A DNA stretch of 64,000 nucleotides, taken from the NCBI GenBank assembly GCA_000827265.1, contig KN834753.1:1022686-1086685 (forward strand). The letters run 5' to 3'. This stretch comes from Collybiopsis luxurians FD-317 M1. Taxonomy: Eukaryota > Basidiomycota > Agaricomycetes > Agaricales > Omphalotaceae. Shown here one piece after another: positions 31,383-42,319 of this stretch. Below the pieces are notes generated by a model. The model was not told the origin of the DNA. It ran no database searches and saw only the letters and a program-made list of their open reading frames with translations. Position numbers and translations under genes: made by a program. Numbering within the stretch: position 1 is the first letter of the stretch; each line of letters begins with the position of its first letter.

Positions 31383-32365
31383 TCAATCATCCAAGTCAAA
31401 GACGTCCCCGTTATCTTCGTTGCGGCGGTTACCAGAAGACACAGTGTATATTGGATCCATGATATTCCCAGTGGCCTGTTGTATCACACCTAATAGAACA
31501 CCTCAATATCAAGTTCGCCATTTAAAATCTACATAACACATACCACAGACGGATAGCCTTAGCTCAAGTGTTGCCGTCGTGAAAGTGTCATTGTTACCAA
31601 GTTCATCAAAACCAATTAATCTGTACAGTACAAGTGAGCTGAAGTGGTCGATGCGGAGCTAATGATTGCCCACCGATCTTTTGTGACTCCCTTTACAAAG
31701 CAAATCACGCAAGGTAGAACCTTGATGGAGAGTCTCTCAACTAGCCATGGGATGTTTTCAACAAAGACGCGAAAGAATCGCGTGTTGAAATATTTCGGTG
31801 CGAGTTTCTAAGGAAATGATGAGAAGGAAGGGGCTTGAAGGACAACTCAAGATAGACGAACGGCCAAATGCTTGTCCATAATCTCGCATCGTTTGAAATC
31901 GGGATGATAAAAGTGAACGACGCATCTTTGCTCGTGTCTGAGATGGTTGTCATATAACGACGGAGACCAAGAAAAGTAAGGACATACGCTGTTATGTGGA
32001 CGACTTGTTTTTCATCTGTGATTTCGGAATACGTCCCATGCTGGTTCTGTTTCAGCTCTTGCGTTCGTTCCATTCTGATTCGAGCTTGAATCATAGATAG
32101 TGCTCTCCAACGAGCTTGGCTTACTCTCTTCTCAGAATTTCGAGACCCTGCTCCCTCATTGTAGCATTATCGTCGTTTTCTATTTCAGCTTCTAATTCTG
32201 CAAATAGAGCATCATCGTCCTCTAGATCTTCAGAGTGGGAGTGTCTGTCTGGATGATTGGGCTCAACAAGACGAGCAGCGAGGGAGGCGATGTTTGAATT
32301 GCTATTGGTGTATAAGCTGGAGAGTTGAGTTTTTTTTTTTCAAGGAGCTGGAATTACCTGTCCAT
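31383..32365 (-). CDS. PLP1: Phosducin-like thioredoxin-fold protein (TXNDC9/PLP1)
   Basis: Seven exons (32358-32365, 32125-32301, 31988-32074, 31862-31937, 31674-31807, 31544-31620, 31383-31489) give 221 residues. The first coding exon is only 8 nt. After an acidic N-terminus comes a helix [14 protein letters not shown] and a thioredoxin-like domain with [56 protein letters not shown] and [20 protein letters not shown], the classic TXNDC9/PLP1 signature. The protein assists CCT/TRiC folding of actin and tubulin. It is divergent from DOM34 with only 77 bp between start codons. Confidence 0.9.
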
Positions 32366-32442
32366 GGAATGAGAACAAGGTGCGGGGTTATCGGGCCGGT
32401 TATCAAACTACTTCGACGACAACGACGACGACAACGACGACG
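32366..32442. promoter_or_regulatory. 77-bp bidirectional promoter of PLP1 and DOM34
   Basis: The whole interval between the two start codons. Its right third (32414-32442) is a CGA/ACG trinucleotide repeat running straight into the DOM34 ATG; no TATA is present. Confidence 0.6.
32414..32442. repeat. CGA/ACG trinucleotide repeat before the DOM34 start
   Basis: Nine-plus CGA/CAA triplets (CGACGACAACGACGACGACA and onward) end directly at the ATG at 32443. Confidence 0.7.
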
Positions 32443-33965
32443 ATGAAACTGGTCAGCAAATACATTGACAAACACAGCGCAGGCCATGTCACTTTACGAC
32501 CAGAAGACGATGAAGATATGTGGCATTTGTACAATCTCATTCAAAAAGGTGACTCGGTCAGAGCACCTGCAATTCGGTATGTATCTTGTGCCCCATACTC
32601 GATGACTTGATTTCGCAAACTTGCTTCTAGACGTGTAAAAACTACTTCAACAACTGGATCTATTGACTCTCAAAGAATTCGTCTCAACCTAACCCTCCAA
32701 GTCACCAACGTAGAGTTTTCCTCCTTTTCTGCCTCGGCAGAGCAATCTTCTTCAGCGGATCCAGGTGGATCCAACAACAGTGCTGCATTACAAATCGCCG
32801 GGCGAGTCATTTCAGAAAATCCGCATGTCAAACTTGGGGCTTTTCATACCTTGGATATCGAGGCTAATAGAGATGTCCGAATAGAAAAACCGGAAGGATG
32901 GGACAGTGTCGCCTTGGCTCGCGTAGAGGAAGCTATTGTTCCTGGCAGAGGTGCAGAAGTAGGAGCTGTTGTTTGTGGAGAAGGAACAGCTGCTTTCTGT
33001 TTGCTGTCAGAACATATGACTCTCGTCACCCATCGAATTTCCGTCCCCATTCCTCGAAAAGCTGCGGCAGCTGGGTCATCGCAACATGAAAAGGCCCTGA
33101 TCAAGTTTTACGGAACTCTTTACGATGCGTTCATACGACATATACCATTTAATAACGTTGGTTTGAAAGCTATTGTCTTTGCGAGTCCAGGATGGGTACG
33201 GGACTCTGTATACGAGTATGTGATGCAAGAAGCCGGGAAGAAAGGTGATAAGGTATTGCAGAGAGCACTCAAGGAGAAAGGCGTGAAGATCCACATCAGC
33301 AGTCCTCATGTTCACAGTTTGGTCGAGGTTCTGAAGAGTCCCGAGGTAAACGCTCTGTTGCTTTTGCTTCTGGTTCACTTACCCGACATTCACAGATTTC
33401 TGCTCAACTGAAGGAAACAAAGTTTGCTAGGGAAGGACTTTCATTAGACAAGTACTTTGGAATCATTCACAGCTCAATTTATGGTGCTCAGGCCTTCGCA
33501 TATACAGGTTCCACAGAATGCTTGCTACGGACGAGTTACGAGCGTGGTACGGGCCGGGACATGTCTTTTTGGCTGCAGATCGAGGGGCCATAGGTACTCT
33601 TCTAATATCTGATGAATTGTTTCGGTGCGTACGATCTTTACCTGTAGGAATATTGGTTTCCTAAAGTCAGTGTAGGGCAAGCGATCCTGAGACACGGAAG
33701 AAGTACGTGGCTCTCGTGGAGGGAGTACAGCAAAAGGGTGGAGATGCTGTGATATTCTCCAGTATGCATGAGTCGGGTCAGCGTATGTATTTGTTCTACC
33801 TTTGACTTTGCACGTCAATTCACGCACCATTCAGAACTCAATCAGCTCAGTGGAATAGCAGCCATCCTTACGTTTCCGTTGGATATTGAAGTGGTGGAAG
33901 CGGAAGAGCAGGAGGAAAAGGAAAAGATAAAGGCGATGGAAGTGGAAGACAAAGAGGAGGGCTAA
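32443..33965 (+). CDS. DOM34: Pelota/DOM34 ribosome-rescue factor
   Basis: Exons 32443-32576, 32631-33345, 33396-33451, 33508-33624, 33676-33782 and 33835-33965 give 419 residues. The N-terminal Sm-fold domain starts [20 protein letters not shown] and includes [10 protein letters not shown]; the central eRF1-like domain contains [12 protein letters not shown] and [20 protein letters not shown], and there is no GGQ motif, as expected for pelota rather than eRF1. The C-terminal domain has [19 protein letters not shown], a segment ending SDELFR, and [20 protein letters not shown], followed by an acidic tail. With Hbs1 it splits stalled ribosomes in no-go and non-stop decay. Confidence 0.95.
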
Positions 33966-34111
33966 TAGCTCGTTGTTCACAAGTGAAGAATATAAGTCTA
34001 TGACAGGAAGGAATAGTCGTTGCATAAGCCCGCTTTGACCTTTCCGCTTTTAGAATTGATGACCGCATACTTTCGATTCCTTGCCTGGATCGATTCAAGG
34101 GCCAAGGCGCG

Positions 34112-34119
34112 TATATAAA
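34112..34119 (+). promoter_or_regulatory. TATA element of the photolyase gene
   Basis: TATATAAA 87 nt before the ATG at 34207. Because an upstream in-frame ATG at 34132 is only 13 nt past this TATA, transcription would normally begin after it, supporting the 34207 start. Confidence 0.55.
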
Positions 34120-34206
34120 CGTAGATTCTGAATGTCAATAGGGATGTTCAAGTTCTTTAGTATCCCATCTTGTCTCATCCACTCAAAGTCAAAGTTTCTT
34201 CTCGCC

Positions 34207-36506
34207 ATGCCTGCTAAACGCGCCAGATCTGTTTCCAGCAGTGACAGTAATAAACGACCCCGTGCAAACTCCCACTTCACCCTCAGAAAAGTAGCCACCG
34301 CGTCCAATGCTGCTGCTGTCGACGCGGACCCGCCGCTAGGCAAACTTTTGGAAGCAGTCAAAGGTCAAACGCAGAAAGTAAAGAAGGGCAATGCCGTCGT
34401 TTACTGGATGAGAATGGCCGATCTGAGGAGTATGTTTCCTACGTTTTAACTGGAACTTTCTAACCGAGCTTCGGTCTCGATAGTTGCCGACAATCATGCG
34501 CTTTCGCTTGCTTCAGCTCAAGCGAAGAAAGAAGAAGTCCCGCTCATCGTGCTCTTTGTCATATCTCCGCAGGACTATAAAGCACACGATCGAGGCGCCC
34601 GAAGGATCGATTTCACGCTTCGAAATTTGGCTCTTATAAAAGTAGGTGCTTATTTTCACGCTGTAATGATGGCCTTTTCATTCAAGGCATACTAGAATTC
34701 TCTGGCTGAACTGAACATTCCTCTTCATACCATCACTCACGACGTTCGCAAAACTCTGCCAGAGGCAGTTTGGTCTCTTCTAGAGGAATGGAAGTGCACC
34801 AGCTTGTACGGAAATATCGAGTACGAAATCGATGAACTTAGACGAGATACTCGCATCTGCACATTGGCCAAATCAAAGGGACTACAAGCCAATTTTGTGC
34901 ATAATAAATGCATCATCGAACCCGGAGTCATAACCACCAAAGAAGGAAGATCATACGCAGTAAGGTCCATTAACTCACCCTACTCGATGCCTTTTAAAGG
35001 TACTTTGGTCATAGGTCTACTCTCCATACCAGCGTAATTGGTTACAGACTCTAAACGGAGCACACGATCGATATCTTAAGGATTTTCCGGAGCCACATCC
35101 AAATGCCGATGGGATTCGTGAGGACGCTCAGTTCTCCAAGCTTTTCGATTCCGAAGTCCCAAAATCAGTGGCAGGATTCGAGCTAGAAGAGAAGGACTTC
35201 AAGAGAATGAATACTATCTGGCCAGCGGGGGAGGATGTCGCTCGCAAAGTATATGCCACTCCTTTGTTACTTGACAACTTGCTTACCCAGCACGTTTGTA
35301 GGTTCTGGATCGTTTCCTCCACACAAAGTCGCGCTCGTCCCAGATGGGTGCTGTCGACCCGCTTGCCAGCGGAGCAGAAGAGTCCGAAAAAGCAAGTCGC
35401 ATTAAAAAGTACGGTCAAGATCGCGATAGTGCTGATCGCGATACCACTAGTCGTCTAAGGTAAACCCTAATTTACTAAGAATAAAACAGAAGACTAATCC
35501 ATTTTCTAGCCCTTACCTTGCTGCGGGTGTCATCTCCGTTCGCGAATGCGTTCGAGCTACATTAAAGCTTCAAAATTCCAAGAAGGTTGATGGATCTCGA
35601 GACACTGGTATCGGCCGATGGGTCCAGGAACTTGCCTGGCGAGATTTTTACACAGCGGTGCTTGCTTCCTTTCCTAGAGTTTCTATGGGCCGACCCTTCC
35701 TCGAAAAGTTTGCTGCGGTGAAGTGGGAGGCTCATCAAGAGATAGGAGCGGGCGGCGGTGGGAAAGATTACGACGACAATCCAGACCCAGTGGGACAAGG
35801 GGAAGATAATGAGGCATTGAGGAGGTGGAAAGAAGGAAACACTGGAGTGCCTGTCGTCGATGCTGCAATGAGATGTATCAAGGAAATGGGCTGGGTACAC
35901 AATCGATTCAGAATGATCACTGCAATGTTTCTTACCAAGGATCTTATGATTGATTGGAGAGTGGGGGAGAGGGTACGTGAGTTTATTATGACTACAATTC
36001 TCAATTCTCACTCGCCCTTAGTATTTCATGGAACAGCTCATTGACGGAGATCTCGCATCGAACAACGGAGGTTGGCAATGGTCCTCGAGTACTGGTGTGG
36101 ATCCTGCCCCGTGAGCTATCTGTTCACCTTCTCGCCGATATCGATATCAATAATCACGGTATTTTAGGTACTTTCGAATCTTCAATCCTTATTCGCAGAG
36201 CACCAAGGTTTGAGAGTTGCCCCTTTATCCTTGTGTGTATCCCACATTGTTTTCATCATATACAGGTCGACCCAACAGGGGACTTCATTCGACACTTTGT
36301 ACCAGAGCTATCAAAGCTCCGGGGTCCAGGTGTGTTAAGGGTTGCTGGCATTACGCAAGAGATTAACTCACTCAATAGAGCTGCACAATCCTCCCGCGTC
36401 AGTTGCGAAAAAGGTTGGTTATGTGCTACCAATGGTCCAGCACAGCGAAGCTAGGCAGCGCGCGCTACAGAGATTCAAGGATGTGGGGGGCCCAGGCCGG
36501 AAGTAA
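34207..36506 (+). CDS. PHR1: Class I CPD DNA photolyase
   Basis: Ten exons (34207-34429, 34484-34641, 34696-34959, 35015-35248, 35302-35459, 35510-35972, 36022-36110, 36168-36207, 36266-36329, 36379-36506) give 606 residues. An N-terminal nuclear-type basic stretch ([19 protein letters not shown]) precedes the photolyase alpha/beta domain. The FAD-binding domain shows [95 protein letters not shown] and [14 protein letters not shown], which are the FAD and CPD-contacting motifs of class I photolyase. A Gly/Asp-rich insertion ([20 protein letters not shown]) interrupts the usual spacing before the VVDAAMR motif. It repairs UV cyclobutane dimers using light. Confidence 0.94.
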
Positions 36507-36565
36507 TTTATCAAACTGTTATTTATCAAGTTATTGAATATTATATCGATGTTAATATTGTACTT

Positions 36566-38433
36566 TTATGAATGGATGTCCATGCTGGAATCCGTCCGCC
36601 CACGTTTGCGCTGTCTCTGATCCGATTCACCCTCGATCTCACGACCGGAACCCTTGGTTTGATCACGTACAACTTTCTGAACAACTGTCTCCCACATTAA
36701 ATCGTTGACGCCTTTTGCTTGCGCAAGCTGATCTTGTAATAGAGCAACTTCAGATTCTAGCCCTGAAACACGAGATTGAATAGCGGTAGTATCGTCTAGG
36801 CGGGTGCCAAAGCTAGAGGTTGAAGTAAAATATGCATGGTCTTGCAGCAGGGCCTCCTTGCCGCACAACGTGCTCTCGTCTTCATAATGCTGATGAAGAT
36901 ATTAGAATAGGACAGTGATCAAGTCTGAGGAAAAGAATACGTGCAAGCTTTTGTGGAAGAAGCATCGTGGATACTTCGTGTAGTTCTCGCATTTTGGGGT
37001 CTCGCATTCTTTGGAAGGGCAAAACAGGCTTAACTGGTATTGTGTCTAGGGTAGTGACGCTTGAACTGCTAAAGGTCGAGCTGATATGGCCGGTTAGATC
37101 GACAGGTTTCAGCAGGGTGCTTAAATGTGATATTGAAAGCCCTTTATGTGTTGATATGGTTCGAAGCAACTGGTGGGTAGGACTGTCATATATGTGCACT
37201 ATTCCTGACGACGTTCCAACCAGAAGGTTCGAAGTCAAGGATAATGATATACATGTTATGGATTGGCTTCGAAAGTAAAGATAAGGGATTACTCGAAGGT
37301 TGACGTATCACGATACTTACCCAACGTTGATTACTCTTTTCTTTTGCGATCCAGCAGAGTCATCCGCGACCCGTATAATGTCGTTGACCCCACCCCCACC
37401 AACAGCTTCAATGGTAGTGGCCTTGGTTTTGTCCTCCAGCTGCCGGAAAAGGTTCATTTGATATATGCTACCATCCTGAGACGATGATGCGGCAAAGAAG
37501 ATTCGCTCTGAAGAATCCCAAGCAAGGCAAGATATTGGTTGAGGGAACATGAATGTTGTCAGTAACGATCGTGAAGAAAGGTCCCATAACTACATAGTAA
37601 GTACCCGTCGGTCAATAGATACGAGGAAGCATATTAGAGACACACTTTGACGGAATGATCAACAGAAGAAGTCAATACTCGACATTCAGGGAAAGTGCCC
37701 ATGCCACAGAGAATATCGGTGACGGGTAACGTATGGTCGGTCAGAGTGGTGTAGGGTAAAGGCAGCGAATTTTGAGTGTCTTCGTCAAGGAGTCTGCGTC
37801 ATATTTAGCAAGAAACACCTACGGAATGAAATGAAACATCATTAACCTGGACATTGACCAAACGCTGACGCCAGAGTCATCGCTTCCAGAGAAAAGTGCA
37901 GCCCCATCTGGAGTGAATCGCAGGACATTTATTTGACGATAGTGGGCATCCCAAGAATTGTAGAGAATTCCTGAAGAAACCTGCTTGTGAATAAGTGGAA
38001 AGAATGATTTACAAGTAGATATTACGCACTTCCCACAGATAGACTCGTCCTTGCGACGTCCCTCCGGCGAAAAATTCCCCAGCGGGATCGAGAGCAACGC
38101 AACTCAATTTTTCTGGCAAGACAATTTTCAGACTAATTTGGTCCTAGAAGGGCGCAAAGTCAGTGTGAGAGAGCATTTTAAATCTCTTAGGTAGAGAACT
38201 ACCTTTTGAAAATTGTAGACATGTAATAGGGACTTGTCTGGCTGAGCAGCAAGGAAAAAGCCTCCCTGTGCTTTTCGCGAGTTTAACAAGGCGATGCAGT
38301 GAGGAGAGGCATTATTCTGTTTAAATGAAGCAAGGGATGCTCCAGTAGATATGTCGTGGAGAGTGAGCGAACCAGATCCAGAGGCGGTGGAGGATGAAGC
38401 AGTCGCACAAAATATGAGTTCGTGCAAGTTCAT
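36566..38433 (-). CDS. IPI3: WD-repeat protein of the Rix1 complex, IPI3/WDR18
   Basis: Exons 38203-38433, 38030-38143, 37847-37980, 37646-37793, 37321-37589, 36941-37266 and 36566-36879 give 511 residues. The start at 38433 (MNLHELIFCATASS) matches the family start. WD-repeat blocks follow: LPEKLSCVALDPAGEFFAGG with GRVYLWE, INVLRFTPDGAALFSGSDDS, LTSSVDHSVKLWDLSSRSLL, ISCLAWDSSERIFFAASSSQ, and SLTSNLLVGTSSGIVHIYDS. The C-terminal helix (LESEVALLQDQLAQAKGV) is coiled-coil-like. IPI3 acts with IPI1 and Rix1 in pre-60S ITS2 processing. The last acceptor is inferred at AAG|AC (36880) because the nearer CAG gives a stop. The gene is convergent with the photolyase (59 bp). Confidence 0.87.
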
Positions 38434-38557
38434 GTCAAAGCTGAACTTATCCGGCGTCCATTTTAGGGCGCCTACTGCCGGCACGCAGTCCGCATTGAAC
38501 TAGTAATAAATAAGCATTCTTAAATAAAGGTTTTACAAGTACGTTTGTTCGCCGCAA

Positions 38558-41500
38558 CTACATAAGCAAAGAGAACGGGACTAGAGCTAAAATTAGAAGA
38601 GACAATAAACTGCTATTGGTAGCGGCTTCATTCTTCTTCGAGTCCGTCGGCGTTGAAGAAGAACCATCAGAGGTTGAACTTCCATTCGAGATTGAAGTAT
38701 CATTGCTTCGAGGAATGCAGATTAGCTCAACGCTCAAGCTGCTTGAAGTAATCATGCCAAAACTCACAGTGCTAGCTATTATTCCAAAAAAAGAAAAGGA
38801 TTAATGCCTGAAAAGCCGTCTATCAAATACTAACCCACCAGAGCAACTGGCAAATGAGAAATTGTCAATGAACATCCTTGTCCGGAAAACTAGATTACTT
38901 ACGGTGTCCTCCCACAACCGGCCGAGCACGGAACGATTGTGGTGCACCAGAAACAGTATCATACCAATCCGTGAGTGGCTGCGAGCTCTTACCGCTTGAA
39001 GCGAACTTGGTCACTGATGAGATGAACATGTCTCGAACACTTGCATCGGTCATGAAGGCAGAGGTAAATATTTGCCAATCTGTATCACAGTAAGGACATT
39101 GGTAAAAAACGAATGGAAATCGTTGACCTGATTTCGTGTATGTGTGGCTACCGTCCAAAATTGGGGTTAACCAGGCGGCAGAAGAGGATCAGACACGAAG
39201 TCTTACCGAGTATCAAGGGGAACTCCGAAGGTAGCTTGTACAGTCTTGTACCAATCGGTTTCTGTCTAACCGTCTCAGTATATTGTATAAAACCTAGTTT
39301 AGAAAGTAACGTACGCATGTTGTAGATGGAATCTGGGAACAGATTCAGTTGCAGCAACTTGTCAGCATAAAGATTGTAGGATAAGCCCCAAGACGATGTA
39401 TTGCCGTACTGTGTCAAGACTCAATCAGTTTTTTTTCTGAAAGACGCAGAATCAAGAGCTTACGGAAAGAGTCAAATGGTTGCCATCGGATGACGTAGCA
39501 AAAGTTTGCCACTGAGGGACATAGGAAGAGGCGATAGACTATAAAGGTCTTTAGGCGAAGGATGTTCATGCCTATCTACAGAACTCTTACGCTGTAATTG
39601 GAGCTCTTCGATGAGTCGCCGAGAAGGTCTGCAATTTTCGACATGGCCTTGATTCCAACAATTCCCTTGATAGCCAGATTGGTCTGGTTGGCCAGCGTGC
39701 CTGCAAAGTCGTCGGTACTGAGTTGATTGTTGGGTACGAGGGAGTCCTCGATCAGAAACTGGGTCCATTGATCCAAGAGACTTTCGTAATTCACTAGCTG
39801 GCTAGTGTCACCAGTCTTGAGCGCGTAACTGAGTGCCATGATTACTATATTTCCGCTCTCTAATTTGAAGATGTACGTCAATTTCTGGTACTGCATTATA
39901 GGGGTTAATCAAACCTTCGACAGGCATGGCTTCATCCTTTCCGTCATTATGTCCAATCGCTTTGGGATACGACGCGCCTGCAAACAGACAGAGTTTAGGA
40001 CCGACCATTAACGAACTAAATTACACGCACCTAAATCGTGGACGCAGTACTTGTTCGGATATTGTCCCGTAGCTTGATAAGCAAATACGCCTTCCAGGAG
40101 AAGCTTTCCAAGGTCAGGATTAAGGTATAACAGACCAGGCCAAGCAGGCCACGCTACATCAATAGTATTGGTATTCTTGTTGGAGCAACTTGAGCTACGC
40201 AGGTGGGAAGGATAAAAAGAAGCTTACTCCGTCACTGGATATTTCTGCGAAGTAATTGACTCGCAAGTAAGGCTGACAGAAAACATATACGCACCTTTCA
40301 TAAAGACAAGAGTATCTTCAGTGTTAAAAGAACCATCGCTGTTTTTCGAGATCGTAATCTCCAATGCCCCCAGCAATTGACGAATAGAAAGAGCCACCAA
40401 TCCCGCGTACTCCGACGATATTGCTGAAGCGTCGTTACTGACTTGGGCATCCAGGGCATTTGCGCGTTCAAGTGCACTGCCATAGTCTTGTAAGAACGAA
40501 ACCATCTTTGTAAATGGAAATCCATAAGTAATGTTCTGGAATCGATATCGATGAACACAACTAACCGCATCTGAAGGCGAATTGAACGCATTCAGAAAGT
40601 ACAAACTTCTGCTTTGAAGTTGGGCATTCGCAACTATGTATTGTACGGCGGGATCTCGAAAAAAGCCCACCCCAATGACTACGGGTGTTGTAGTGGTACT
40701 AGATACGGTTCCCAGGTCATGAGCGTAGGCGAAAACAGGCCACCTGTCAGAAACTGCGCGGTATTCCGTATCTGAGGAGTTGGCGAGCTTGCTGTTGTTG
40801 ATAAATTGGGTTCTAACAACGACATCTTCTCCAGTCTGGTATGTTAAACTGGACCCTTGCTACAATTGCTCATTAGCTTCTGCCATCAATGTAAGAGGTG
40901 AGGGGTCAAGTTACATCTGTAGTAGAATAGTAAGCGGAGCCGTCTGTTCTTGAAGCTGTTATTGGACCACGCGAAACTCGGATAAAAAAATGTCATACAT
41001 TGCGCACGATCATTGACTTCGTCGAAAATAGAAGGATTCTGGAGTTGTATTTGGTGCGTCAGTATATCTTGGATCGAAGTTGTCCAGTTCACAGTCAAAG
41101 AAGTATTGCCGGCGACCCATTCCGCACTTATGTCGCTGTATACCTGAACAGAGTGAGAATTTTCGTCGGTTGAAACGGCCGAATAGGAAAGATAGGAGAA
41201 CGGCATTGACTGTTTGGTAAAGTCGCTTGGCTAATGAAAGATGAGATATGATGATTTAGGTTAGAAAGAAAATTGGAAGTCATGGCATTCCTACCTCAAC
41301 AGGGCTGAGAAAGCGAACCGTAAGATCAACAGATCCGGCAGAAAGAACGAATGTGCTTTGAGTAGACGTGAACTGCTTGCTACTCAGAAATTCCTTAGTT
41401 AAAATGCGACATATACACCCACATTGGAACTTTTTTGAATAGCTTTGTTAAAGGATGTACCTGCTACACTTGGGTCACCAAGAAAGTTATAAGACTTTCC

Positions 41501-41777
41501 ATCGACATTAACGAATCCGGCCCATCCGAGAATCTAGGAGCTAGTGAGCTACCTGGTCTCTACCTGGTATCATTTCACGAATAAATACCTGGCCATTCCA
41601 GAATTGTGGCCAAACATCGTTCAAGCTCGAGCCTTGTCCTTGGGGAAGCCATGTTGAGAGATACGGGCTTCGTACGGCCAAAGGGAATGAAGGAGGGTTG
41701 AAAGGAGTTGATAAAACGCATCGAGCGCGCGCGAGGATGAAAAACGGTACGAACAGAAGAGAAATGGAAAATATCAT
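38558..41777 (-). CDS. gtaA: GtaA-type glutaminase, copy B (predicted GPI-anchored)
   Basis: 19 exons give 740 residues in one frame: 41589-41777, 41423-41533, 41295-41372, 40999-41230, 40915-40943, 40566-40859, 40295-40505, 40228-40244 (17 nt), 40031-40175, 39915-39977, 39591-39859, 39464-39538, 39315-39408, 39207-39261, 39128-39147 (20 nt), 38903-39079, 38839-38846 (8 nt), 38768-38775 (8 nt), 38558-38705. The same domain order as copy A is seen: FNPPSFPLAVRSPYLSTWLP, ILGWAGFVNVDG, DSLVPNNQLSTDDFAGTLA, SFRARPVVGGH then LALLAL. An extra final exon then adds a Ser/Asn/Thr-rich linker and a hydrophobic end (NSSLLSLLILALVPFSLLM), the pattern of a GPI-attachment signal. Copy B lacks three introns present in copy A. 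Confidence 0.88.
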
Positions 41778-42319
41778 GGATGCATGAAAGAAGGAATTTT
41801 TGGTTCCGTTTTCCTTGCAATTAAGTCCTAACCAGGCCTAACAACACAGTGCACTCAAGTCTTTGATCGAATGAGGGAATGAAGCGATGTTTAAACGTTG
41901 TGTAGTCATGGCTGTTTGCACCGCTTCCGCTGAGAAGCTTTGTAGTCTGTACCTCAGGTGGGAGATACGCATCAAGACACAGGCGAACAGCCGGAAACAG
42001 AGCCCTCCTTTACAGTGGGGGGTCATGAGCGAATTTGCAAAAGTGGAAACTGTCGCGGCAGCCGGGAAGAGGGTCAGTTGACGGGAAAGATGCACCCTTC
42101 GAGCCACTCGCTTAGCGCTCCACACAAACCGATAATAATAATCTATGTAATCCGTATTACCCTATCTCTCAATTTTTGAAGACAATCAGTCAACGACCCA
42201 TAAATTACAAGTAGCTGGGCATCTTTACAATTTACCGGTTAGCCTCCACCGACGACGAAAAGGAACGTTATGAGAAGCACCCTACAGCTTTACGCAAAAT
42301 TGCTTCGTAACGGAGGACT
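41778..42319. other. Interval between glutaminase B and chitinase
   Basis: 542 bp: promoter of glutaminase copy B and 3' flank of the chitinase; no gene or TATA box close to the copy B start. Confidence 0.4.

Noticed and set aside
34132..34206. In-frame ATG upstream of the photolyase start that would add a possible mitochondrial leader
   Set aside because: It is only 13 nt past a good TATA box, so it would usually lie upstream of the transcription start; the 34207 ATG fits the family.
36880..36940. CAG acceptor at 36890 for the last IPI3 intron
   Set aside because: It gives an immediate stop; the AAG acceptor at 36880 keeps the frame.
40031..40175. Apparent one-base frameshift in glutaminase B
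   Set aside because: A recount of the bases around 40140 shows the exon is 145 nt, in frame and equal in length to the copy A exon.
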